The position numbers were made by a program, and so were the translations under genes. A DNA stretch of 7,515 bases from an uncultured Bacteroidales bacterium. Lineage in GTDB: Bacteria; Bacteroidota; Bacteroidia; Bacteroidales; UBA932. The stretch covers positions 1-7,515 of the forward strand of contig CALCUQ010000152.1 in assembly GCA_937906795.1 (NCBI GenBank). Direction: 5' to 3'. Below, piece by piece: positions 1-6,344 of this stretch (position 1 is its first letter; the number at the start of each line of letters is the position of its first letter). The notes below the pieces were generated by a model that was not told the DNA's origin, did no database searches, and worked only from the letters and a program-made list of their open reading frames with translations.

Positions 1-2
1 TA

Positions 3-52
3 GACATAACAAAACCCCGAAAGTTTTTTGTCTAACTTTCGGGGTTCATGTC
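3..52 (-). terminator. Rho-independent terminator ending the arg operon
   Basis: A perfect 13-bp inverted repeat joins 13-25 with 34-46, with an 8-nt loop at 26-33. Read on the minus strand, the arms are AACCCCGAAAGTT and AACTTTCGGGGTT, and the 3' arm runs into TTTTGTTATG, a short U-rich tail. A further 5-bp match (3-7 with 48-52) could extend the base across an asymmetric internal loop. The tail is U-rich only on the minus strand, so it should stop transcripts from argH and not traffic from the left. The upstream arm lies within the last argH codons and the stop codon sits at the arm/loop boundary, so gene and terminator share sequence. Confidence 0.88.
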
Positions 53-1339
53 ATAAACCGCCTTTTTCATTTTTTCTTTTATTTCATTGGTGCAAAGGTT
101 TCCAAGGCTGCCTTTGTGGGTGTGGCTAAGTTGTTTGATCTCGTATTTGAACTTTCCTTGGTTTACTTCTATACCAACCTCTTTGTATGCCTCTCTAAAT
201 GGCATTCCTTGTAAAACTCTTCTGTTTACCTCTTCTACTGTAAACAGGTAAGTGTATTTCTCATCATCCAGAATGTTGGGATTTACAGAAATGTTTTCAA
301 GCATGTATTTGGTCATGAACAAACATTTGTGCATTTGCTCCAATGCTGGGAAAAGAACATCTTTAAGCAGTTGATAATCCCTATGGTAGCCATGAGACAT
401 ATTTGTTGTCATAAGACTTATCTCATTTGGCAGACTTTGGATTCTGTTGCAGTTGCCTCTGATAATTTCCCATACATCGGGGTTCTTTTTGTGCGGCATT
501 ATGCTTGAACCTGTTGTAAGTTCGTCGGGAAACTTGATGAACCCAAAATTAGGACACATATACATACAGCAATCTGCTGCAAGTTTGTTTAATGTTGTTG
601 CAAGTGAAGATAGGGCAGAGGCTATTGCTTTTTCACTTTTACCTCTACTCATTTGTGCTGCAACTACGTTATAGTTCATACTTGCAAATCCCAGAAGCTC
701 TGTTGTCATATCACGGTCAAGAGGGAAAGAGCTGCCATAGCCGGCTGCAGACCCAAGTGGATTCTGGTTTACAACTTTGTATGCACCACAGAGCATGTAC
801 ATATCGTCTATAAGTGTTTCTGCGTAGGCACCAAACCACAAGCCAAAAGATGATGGCATGGCAATTTGTGCGTGGGTATATCCTGGTAGCAGAACATCTT
901 TGTGTTTTTCACTCAACTGTGTAAGGGTCTCAAACAATGCAAGAATCTCATCTCTGAAAATCTCAAGTTCTTCTCTTAGGAAAAGTTTGATGTCTACCAG
1001 AACCTGGTCATTTCTGGATCTTCCAGAATGGATTTTCTTACCTATATCTCCAAGTCTTTGAGTAAGAAGCAATTCTACTTGTGAGTGAATATCCTCAACA
1101 TCGTCGTTTAAAGAGAACTCCCCTTTATTTATTTCATCCAGAATTTCATCCAGCCCGGCTGTTAGTTTCTTCAACTCATCTTGTTGTAAAAGTCCAATTG
1201 ATGTAAGCATTTTAATGTGAGCTTTTGAGCCAATAACATCGTGTTTGGCAAGTCTCATATCTAAAATTCTGTCATTACCAACTGTAAAATCTTCTACTAT
1301 TTGTGTTGCACTTGTACCCTTACTCCAAAGAGTTCCCAT
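32..1339 (-). CDS. argH: Argininosuccinate lyase
   Basis: Catalyses the last step of arginine synthesis, splitting argininosuccinate into arginine and fumarate; cytosolic, and tetrameric in the fumarase/aspartase superfamily. The 435-residue product has the expected blocks: SGRSRNDQV at 105-113, YTHAQ at 154-158 with the conserved His156, NPLGSAAGYGSS at 193-204, and the superfamily signature GSSIMPHKKNPD at 277-288, whose Ser279 is in the position of the catalytic serine. A His replaces the more common Gln in MPQKKNP, which I regard as usual for Bacteroidota. The ATG start is 2 nt after the argE stop (TAA-TT-ATG), with no Shine-Dalgarno sequence. It is the last gene of the operon. At 435 residues it is about 20 shorter than the E. 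coli enzyme, and the missing length is at the C-terminus, where the terminator stem encodes the final residues. No sign of damage in the core. Confidence 0.97.
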   Translation of the reverse strand: MGTLWSKGTSATQIVEDFTVGNDRILDMRLAKHDVIGSKAHIKMLTSIGLLQQDELKKLTAGLDEILDEINKGEFSLNDDVEDIHSQVELLLTQRLGDIGKKIHSGRSRNDQVLVDIKLFLREELEIFRDEILALFETLTQLSEKHKDVLLPGYTHAQIAMPSSFGLWFGAYAETLIDDMYMLCGAYKVVNQNPLGSAAGYGSSFPLDRDMTTELLGFASMNYNVVAAQMSRGKSEKAIASALSSLATTLNKLAADCCMYMCPNFGFIKFPDELTTGSSIMPHKKNPDVWEIIRGNCNRIQSLPNEISLMTTNMSHGYHRDYQLLKDVLFPALEQMHKCLFMTKYMLENISVNPNILDDEKYTYLFTVEEVNRRVLQGMPFREAYKEVGIEVNQGKFKYEIKQLSHTHKGSLGNLCTNEIKEKMKKAVYDMNPES

Positions 1340-1341
1340 AA

Positions 1342-2421
1342 TTATAAATGTTTAATAAAATTAATGTATCCTTTAATTGCACCCTCTATTTCGCTTATTT
1401 TAATGAATTCGTCTGCTTTGTGGCTTCTTTGCGATTCTCCAGGACCCATTTTTATTGCAGAGACATTTATTTTCATCCAGTCAGATGTGGTAGGAGAGAC
1501 AAACATCTCAATGCCAAGAGCCTGAGCAGTTTTATATAATATCCCATTTTTGTCGCTCGCCGACGACCTGTTGTTGAGATTCCTTGCAACCAGTTTGCTC
1601 CTAACTTCTTTTTCAAGCAGTTGCATTATCTGAGGGTTGGTATATTGTTCGGTAGGCCTGATATCAACTACAAATGTTGCCTTGTCGGGAACAACATTAT
1701 GCACTGTGCCACTGTTAATTTGAGTAACTGTAAGTTTTACCTTTCCCATAATGGGGGAGACCTTCTCAAATTTATAATTTCTCAAAGTCTCAATATCCTC
1801 AATTGCAATGTATAAGGCATTGACGCCTTCTTCTCTGGCAGCATGGCCGCTCACTCCAGTGGCAGTTCCATCTATAACCAGAAGTCCCCTTTCTGCAATT
1901 GCAGCCTTCATTCCGGTAGGTTCTCCTATAATGGCAAAATCTGGTTTTATGCTCATCTTTTCCATTGCAAGAGAAATCCCTTTTGCCCCAGAGCGTTCTT
2001 CTTCTGCCGACAAAAGCAGCACAAGATTTACGTTAAGTTCCCTATTGCACAAGTGCAGGAATGTGGCAACCTGGCTCACAACACTTCCTCCATCATCATT
2101 GCTGCCAAGTCCATAAATTGCACCTTCTTTTTCAAACGGAGAAAAAGGGTCAAATGTGTATGTGGATGCTGCAGTAACAGTATCTATATGCGAATTGAGC
2201 ATAAGGGTTTTCTTGCTGGCAGAGAATTTCTCTTTGTTGTAAAGCAGAATGTTATTCTCAATTCTCTCCAGTACAACCCCTTGGTAATCCTTTATGGTGT
2301 CAGAAAGCAAATTGCATAAAAAATCAGCTCTCTTTGTTTCATTAAAAGAGTAAGCCTCAATTGCAAGCATCTGTTTAAGAAGCCCGCACGCAAACTGTGT
2401 GAGATTATGCAATTGCTCCAT
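1342..2421 (-). CDS. argE: N-acylornithine/N-acylcitrulline deacylase, M20 family (ArgE-like)
   Basis: A zinc-dependent M20 amidohydrolase that removes the acyl group from the arginine precursor. Because the neighbouring carbamoyltransferase works on the acylated compound, the substrate here is probably N-succinyl- (or N-acetyl-) citrulline, giving citrulline for ArgG. The 359 residues carry the metal site in order: SHIDTV at 77-82 (His78, Asp80), GLGSNDDGG at 104-112 (bridging Asp109), SAEEE at 138-142 (general base Glu141, metal ligand Glu142), GEPTGM at 166-171 (Glu167), and SHKADE at 333-338 (His334). SGHAAR at 191-196 contains the dimer-lid His typical of M20 enzymes. The start is 5 nt after the argB stop, without a Shine-Dalgarno sequence. 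The family also contains DapE and other deacylases, so the function rests on the operon. Whether it prefers succinyl or acetyl cannot be read from this sequence alone. Confidence 0.93.
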   Translation of the reverse strand: MEQLHNLTQFACGLLKQMLAIEAYSFNETKRADFLCNLLSDTIKDYQGVVLERIENNILLYNKEKFSASKKTLMLNSHIDTVTAASTYTFDPFSPFEKEGAIYGLGSNDDGGSVVSQVATFLHLCNRELNVNLVLLLSAEEERSGAKGISLAMEKMSIKPDFAIIGEPTGMKAAIAERGLLVIDGTATGVSGHAAREEGVNALYIAIEDIETLRNYKFEKVSPIMGKVKLTVTQINSGTVHNVVPDKATFVVDIRPTEQYTNPQIMQLLEKEVRSKLVARNLNNRSSASDKNGILYKTAQALGIEMFVSPTTSDWMKINVSAIKMGPGESQRSHKADEFIKISEIEGAIKGYINFIKHL

Positions 2422-2426
2422 TTGGT

Positions 2427-3203
2427 TTACAGTTTCAACAGTGTCTCTTTATTGTTTAGAATATTGTAGGCATTTTTAATGTAAACCTCACCTACGCCCT
2501 CTTCAAGAGCAGCAAAAGCATTGTCTAGTTTAGGAATCATACCTCCAATAATCTTACCGTCTGCCAAAAGTTGTTTGTAACTCTCTTTTGTAATTAGTGG
2601 AATTACAGAATCGTCGTTGTTTGGATCGCTCAAAACACCATCTTTCTCAAAGCAGTATATAAGTTTTGTATTGAACTCAGCACTCATTGCTCTGGCTATG
2701 CTCGATGCCATAGTATCTGCGTTGGTGTTCAATAGTGAACCGTTGGAATCATGTGTAATTGCACAAAAAACAGGAGTGATTCCTCTGCCAAGAAGCTGTG
2801 TCAGAAATGAGGTGTTGATTTTAAGAGGATCAACATCTCCAACATATCCCCAATCTATTGGGTTAGGAGCTCTTCTTGTTGCAGGAACACAATCCCCATC
2901 TGCACCAGAAAGTCCCACAGCGTTGCATCCAATTTTTTGAAGCGATGCTACAATCTGTTTGTTTATAAGACCGGCATAAACCATTGTAACAAGCTTAAGA
3001 GTCTCATAATCAGTTATTCTTCTGCCGTTGTGCATTTGCACCTGTATCCCAAGTTTTTTAGACATTTCAGTGGCAATGGCACCACCACCATGAATAAGAA
3101 TCTTAGGGCCAGGATATTTGTTCAAATTATTGAGAAAAGTTTGTAGAGCCTCTGGCTTGTCTACAATATTTCCACCAATTTTTATAATAGAAAGATTTTT
3201 CAT
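2427..3203 (-). CDS. argB: N-acylglutamate kinase (acetyl-/succinylglutamate 5-kinase)
   Basis: Phosphorylates the side-chain carboxylate of an N-acylglutamate with ATP, the step before ArgC. The 258-residue product is a complete amino-acid-kinase fold. IKIGGN at 7-12 includes the catalytic Lys8, HGGG is at 38-41, GRRITD at 60-65 is in the substrate-binding region, NTNAD at 159-163 contains the conserved Asn/Asp, and GGMIPKLDNA at 220-229 contains Lys225. It begins directly at the first beta strand, only seven residues before Lys8. It therefore lacks the N-terminal helix that builds the arginine-inhibited hexamer in Pseudomonas- and Thermotoga-type kinases, and it resembles the E. coli-type dimer. 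The start lies 9 nt after the argF' stop. In this operon the natural substrate is probably N-succinylglutamate; that is inferred from ArgF' and not visible in ArgB itself. Confidence 0.95.
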   Translation of the reverse strand: MKNLSIIKIGGNIVDKPEALQTFLNNLNKYPGPKILIHGGGAIATEMSKKLGIQVQMHNGRRITDYETLKLVTMVYAGLINKQIVASLQKIGCNAVGLSGADGDCVPATRRAPNPIDWGYVGDVDPLKINTSFLTQLLGRGITPVFCAITHDSNGSLLNTNADTMASSIARAMSAEFNTKLIYCFEKDGVLSDPNNDDSVIPLITKESYKQLLADGKIIGGMIPKLDNAFAALEEGVGEVYIKNAYNILNNKETLLKL

Positions 3204-3212
3204 GCAATAAAC

Positions 3213-4169
3213 TTATTTTAATCCCAATAGAATTTCTTTAATTACTGTTTGTGCAGATACTACTCTGTTTGCAGCCTCCGGAATTACCAAAGAATTGGCA
3301 CTTTCAATAACATCGTCTGTAACAATCATATTTCTTCTTACAGGCAAACAGTGCATAAAATATCCATTATTGGTAAGATCCATTTTTTTCTGGTCAATTG
3401 TCCAGCTTCTGTCTGAACATATAACTTTACCGTAATTTGGATCATTGTATGCAGACCAGTTTTTTCCATAGATAAAATCTGCCCCCTCAAATGCCTTTTC
3501 CTGATTATATTCTATTGTTGCCCCTTTTGTAAAGGCAGGGTCAAGTTCATATCCTTTAGGATGTGTTATAACTACTTCATATCCGGCAGCTATCATCCAT
3601 TCAGCAAATGAGTTTGGAACAGCCTGAGGCAGTGCCTTTGGATGTGGAGCCCAACTTAACACCACTTTAGGTTTCTCAACTTTCTTGTATTCATTAATTG
3701 TAATAAGGTCCGCAAAACTCTGTAAAGGATGTCTTGTTGCAGCCTCCATACTTATTACAGGTTTCCCCGACAACTGAATAAACTGATTAAGTATTTTTTC
3801 GTTGTAATCATCAGCCTTGCTCTCAAATTTTGCAAAGCTTCTTACTCCAATAATATCGCAATAACTTGCCATTACAGGAATAGCCTCCAGAATATGTTCA
3901 GGCTTGTCGCTATCCATTACAACACCTCTTTCAGTTTCAAGTTTCCATGCACCTTGATTGATATCAAGAACTATTACGTTCATACCAAGGTTCATAGCTG
4001 CTTTTTGAGTGCTCAGTCTTGTCCTTAAACTTGAATTGAAGAATATAAGCAGCATGGTTTTGTTTTTTCCCAACTCTACATCTGCATATGGATTCTCTTT
4101 AACAAATTTTGCTTTCTCAAGGGCAAGATTAAGATCGCCCATATCTTTAACTGTAATAAAATGCCTCAT
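3213..4169 (-). CDS. argF': N-succinyl-L-ornithine carbamoyltransferase (ArgF')
   Basis: Transfers the carbamoyl group of carbamoyl phosphate to N-succinylornithine, giving N-succinylcitrulline. The 318 residues contain the carbamoyl-phosphate motif SLRTR at 47-51, ATRHPLQ at 144-150 and HCLPVRR at 273-279. The whole chain resembles the Bacteroides fragilis enzyme rather than anabolic ornithine carbamoyltransferase. Residue 90 is proline, in DSDKPEH (codon at 3900-3902). In published work on B. fragilis succinylornithine and Xanthomonas acetylornithine carbamoyltransferases, this site (Pro90 versus Glu92) swaps substrate preference, so proline predicts succinyl specificity. The ATG is the only reasonable start and follows a 45-nt gap after argD, the longest gap in the operon. 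A weak AGGGA lies 8 nt upstream of it. Confidence 0.95.
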   Translation of the reverse strand: MRHFITVKDMGDLNLALEKAKFVKENPYADVELGKNKTMLLIFFNSSLRTRLSTQKAAMNLGMNVIVLDINQGAWKLETERGVVMDSDKPEHILEAIPVMASYCDIIGVRSFAKFESKADDYNEKILNQFIQLSGKPVISMEAATRHPLQSFADLITINEYKKVEKPKVVLSWAPHPKALPQAVPNSFAEWMIAAGYEVVITHPKGYELDPAFTKGATIEYNQEKAFEGADFIYGKNWSAYNDPNYGKVICSDRSWTIDQKKMDLTNNGYFMHCLPVRRNMIVTDDVIESANSLVIPEAANRVVSAQTVIKEILLGLK

Positions 4170-4194
4170 TATATCTATCCCTGTTTTAAAGTTG

Positions 4195-4208
4195 ATATTT
4201 ATAAATAT
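4195..4208. repeat. 14-bp perfect palindrome in the argD-argF' gap
   Basis: The sequence ATATTTATAAATAT is its own reverse complement and lies a few bases after the argD stop codon. It is all A/T, so a chance palindrome is quite possible. It overlaps the -10-like hexamer of the promoter-like sequence described separately, so it could be a protein-binding site. No known operator matches it to my knowledge. Confidence 0.4.
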
Positions 4209-4226
4209 GATAAATTATTTTGTCAA
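4198..4226 (-). promoter_or_regulatory. Promoter-like sequence upstream of argF'
   Basis: On the minus strand, TTGACA (4221-4226) is followed by a 17-nt spacer and TATAAA (4198-4203), a near-consensus sigma-70 arrangement starting in the last argD codons. It would start transcription roughly 20 nt before the argF' ATG. Two cautions apply. Bacteroidota primary sigma factors favour TTTG near -33 and TAnnTTTG near -7, which this does not match well, and the region is so AT-rich that such matches arise easily. It is a candidate internal promoter only. Confidence 0.25.
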
Positions 4227-5351
4227 TTGAGTAATTGCATCAATTAATGTATCTACCTGAGCCTCAGTTACACATAGAGGAGGCAGCAATCTTATGACAT
4301 TTTTGCCTGCGCCACCGGTAAATATGCGTTTCTTGAACAGCAGGTCATTTCTCAAGTTCTCAAATCCCGGATTAACCTCAAGTCCAATCATCAGGCCGGT
4401 TCCTCTCATCTCTTTGAAAATCTTACACTCTCCCACAAATTGCTCAAGTTTTCCTTTAAGATATTCGCCAATTCTCTCTGCATTCTCCACAAGACACTCA
4501 TCCTTAATTACTTTAAGGACTGCCAATGCAGCGCTACAAGCAAGATGATTACCTCCAAATGTTGTTCCTAACATTCCATACACTGGCTTAATTTCTGGAG
4601 AAACAATTATTGCTCCCATTGGAAAGCCGTTTGCTATACCTTTAGCCATTGAAACAATGTCAGCTTTTACGCCGCTGTGCTGGTGAGCAAAGAATTTTCC
4701 ACTTCTGCCGTATCCACTCTGTATTTCGTCAAGGATAAGTACGGTGCCTGTATTGTTGCATAGTTCCCTTACACTCTCAAGATAGCTCTGGTTTGGAGTA
4801 AAAATTCCGGCAACACCTTGTATTCCTTCAATTATAATGGCAGCATATTCTTTTGTTTCAAGCTCTTTTTTTGCAGCCTCAATATCATTTATCGGGACAA
4901 AGACAACATTGTTGTTGCAGTTGAATCTGGCCTGGATTCTTGGATTTTCTGTAGCCTCAACTGCACCACTTGTTCTCCCGTGGAATGCTTTGTTTAAAGC
5001 CAGAACTTTTTTTCTGCCTGTATGGAACGAAGCAAGTTTCAGTGCATTTTCATTAGCCTCTGCACCGCTGTTACATAAGAAAAGTGCATAATCGGGATAC
5101 CCACAAATCTCTCCAAGTTGTTTTGCAAACTCTTTTTGTAGTGAATTTTGAACAGAATTGGAATAGAATCCCAATTTACTCACTTGCTCTTGAATTGTTT
5201 GCACATATGTAGGGTGGGAGTGCCCAATGCTAATTACAGCGTGGCCTCCGTATAAATCCAAATATTCATTGCCCTCTTTATCCCATATCTGGCATCCTTT
5301 GCCCTTTACAGGCTCAATATCCCAAAGTGGATATACATCAAATAAATTCAT
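4215..5351 (-). CDS. argD: N-acylornithine aminotransferase (acetyl-/succinylornithine)
   Basis: A PLP-dependent class III aminotransferase that converts N-acylglutamate semialdehyde to N-acylornithine using glutamate. The 378 residues contain LYGGHAVISIGHSHP at 33-47, the phosphate-binding NSGAEANE at 94-101, AFHGRTSGA at 122-130, EGIQGVAG at 175-182, the cofactor aspartate in LDEIQSGYGRSG at 207-218, and the Schiff-base lysine Lys237 in SMAKGIANGFPMGA. GTTFGGNHLAC is at 262-272, and the C-terminal domain ends with RLLPPLCVTEAQ at 354-365. Its start follows the argC stop by one base (TAA-A-ATG), which favours translational coupling; no Shine-Dalgarno sequence is visible. The family also includes ornithine and 4-aminobutyrate aminotransferases, but position between argC and argF' settles the role. 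The acyl group is probably succinyl, by inference from ArgF'. Confidence 0.96.
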   Translation of the reverse strand: MNLFDVYPLWDIEPVKGKGCQIWDKEGNEYLDLYGGHAVISIGHSHPTYVQTIQEQVSKLGFYSNSVQNSLQKEFAKQLGEICGYPDYALFLCNSGAEANENALKLASFHTGRKKVLALNKAFHGRTSGAVEATENPRIQARFNCNNNVVFVPINDIEAAKKELETKEYAAIIIEGIQGVAGIFTPNQSYLESVRELCNNTGTVLILDEIQSGYGRSGKFFAHQHSGVKADIVSMAKGIANGFPMGAIIVSPEIKPVYGMLGTTFGGNHLACSAALAVLKVIKDECLVENAERIGEYLKGKLEQFVGECKIFKEMRGTGLMIGLEVNPGFENLRNDLLFKKRIFTGGAGKNVIRLLPPLCVTEAQVDTLIDAITQLTK

Positions 5352-5352
5352 T

Positions 5353-6330
5353 TTAAAATGCGCTAGGTTTAAATTTCAATCCTGTAGTCTGCTCTAATCC
5401 AAAAATCATATTCATATTCTCAACAGCCTGGCCGCTGGCCCCTTTTACCAAATTGTCTATCACCGACGAAATATGAATATAACCATTATGAAGTTCTATA
5501 TGCAAAAGAATCTTGTTAGTGTTAACAACCTCTTTAAGGCTTACCCCCTTATCACTTATATGTACAAATGGGGAGTCTTTATAATATTCTTTAAACAGAT
5601 CTACTGCTTTGTCGGCTGAGCCTCCTTCCCATTTTGTGTATACACTTGCAAAAATTCCTCTTGGGAAATCACCCCTCATAGGGACAAAATTTACTGCAGG
5701 TGCCTCTTTGCCGGTTAATCTGCCCAAAGTTCTTGCGATTTCTCCCAAATGCTGGTGAGAGAACAATTTATATATAGACAAATTGTTGTCTCTATAGCTG
5801 AAATGTGTAGTTTCAGATGGTTTTTTACCCGCTCCTGTTGAGCCTGTTATAGCTGTAACATGAACCTGGTCATTTAGCAAACCTGCTTTTGCAAGAGGTG
5901 TAATGGCTGTTTGAATTGCTGTAGCAAAACACCCTGGATTTGCAATGTTGTCTGCTTTAAGAATCTCTTCTTTAAATGTGTCTGTTAAACCATAAATGAA
6001 TTCACGACCCTTGTAATGAGGCTCCAATCTGAAATCATTGCCAAGATCAATAATCTTGCACCCTTCCTTTAATGGTGTGTTGTCTATGAATTCTTTTGAA
6101 AGTCCATGCCCCAAGCATAGGAATACTACATCGGGGTCACCAATTTTGTCGGTGAACTTTAAATCTGTATCCCCAAACAAATCTCTATGAACAGAGCTGA
6201 TACTCTCTCCAACACTTGTTGTGCTCAATACACTTATAATTTCTACATTGGGATGGTTGATAAGGATTCTCAGAAGTTCTCCTGCAGTATATCCTGTACC
6301 TCCGGCAATTGCAACTTTTATTTTCTGCAT
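5353..6330 (-). CDS. argC: N-acyl-gamma-glutamyl-phosphate reductase
   Basis: Reduces N-acylglutamyl phosphate to the semialdehyde with NADPH, between ArgB and ArgD. The 325-residue protein begins MQKIKVAIAGGTGYTAGELL, a Rossmann nucleotide-binding motif at residues 5-20. The catalytic cysteine is Cys134 in NPGCFATA, ITGSTGAGKK is at 161-170, the conserved histidine pair is in SHQHLGEI (His192/His194), and the C-terminal IDNLVKGASGQAVENMN is at 291-307. The frame stays open for 24 more codons upstream (to 6402), but that stretch lies inside argG, looks unlike the family, and would bypass the strong Shine-Dalgarno just before 6330, so I place the start at 6330. The gap to the argG stop is one base. 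Type 1 ArgC length is normal for about 325 residues. Confidence 0.96.
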   Translation of the reverse strand: MQKIKVAIAGGTGYTAGELLRILINHPNVEIISVLSTTSVGESISSVHRDLFGDTDLKFTDKIGDPDVVFLCLGHGLSKEFIDNTPLKEGCKIIDLGNDFRLEPHYKGREFIYGLTDTFKEEILKADNIANPGCFATAIQTAITPLAKAGLLNDQVHVTAITGSTGAGKKPSETTHFSYRDNNLSIYKLFSHQHLGEIARTLGRLTGKEAPAVNFVPMRGDFPRGIFASVYTKWEGGSADKAVDLFKEYYKDSPFVHISDKGVSLKEVVNTNKILLHIELHNGYIHISSVIDNLVKGASGQAVENMNMIFGLEQTTGLKFKPSAF

Positions 6331-6344
6331 TTTATTTCTCCTCT
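6331..6344 (-). promoter_or_regulatory. Shine-Dalgarno sequence for argC, inside the argG 3' end
   Basis: On the minus strand AGAGGAG (6338-6344) stands 7 nt before the ATG at 6330. It is made from the Lys-Glu-Glu codons just before the argG stop. It decides the argC start in favour of the Met at 6330. It is the only clear Shine-Dalgarno among the six internal starts of the operon. Confidence 0.75.

Noticed and set aside
1..52. Terminator acting on both strands
   Set aside because: On the plus strand the hairpin is followed by CATGTCATAAACC, with no U-run, so only the minus direction is supported.
493..510. His in place of Gln in the ArgH signature (MPHKKNP)
   Set aside because: This is common in Bacteroidota ArgH and the catalytic Ser and flanking residues are intact, so it is not a sign of altered function.
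1843..2319. A 158-residue open frame on the plus strand, the longest one opposite the operon
   Set aside because: It lies wholly antisense to argE, has a Cys/Phe/Lys-rich composition with no recognisable domain, and mirrors argE codons. The same holds for the other plus-strand frames here.
5671..5682. ArgC has Met where E. coli has His in its FTPH segment
   Set aside because: The conserved histidine pair (HQH at 192-194) and Cys134 are present, and Bacteroides ArgC likewise lacks a His here as I recall.
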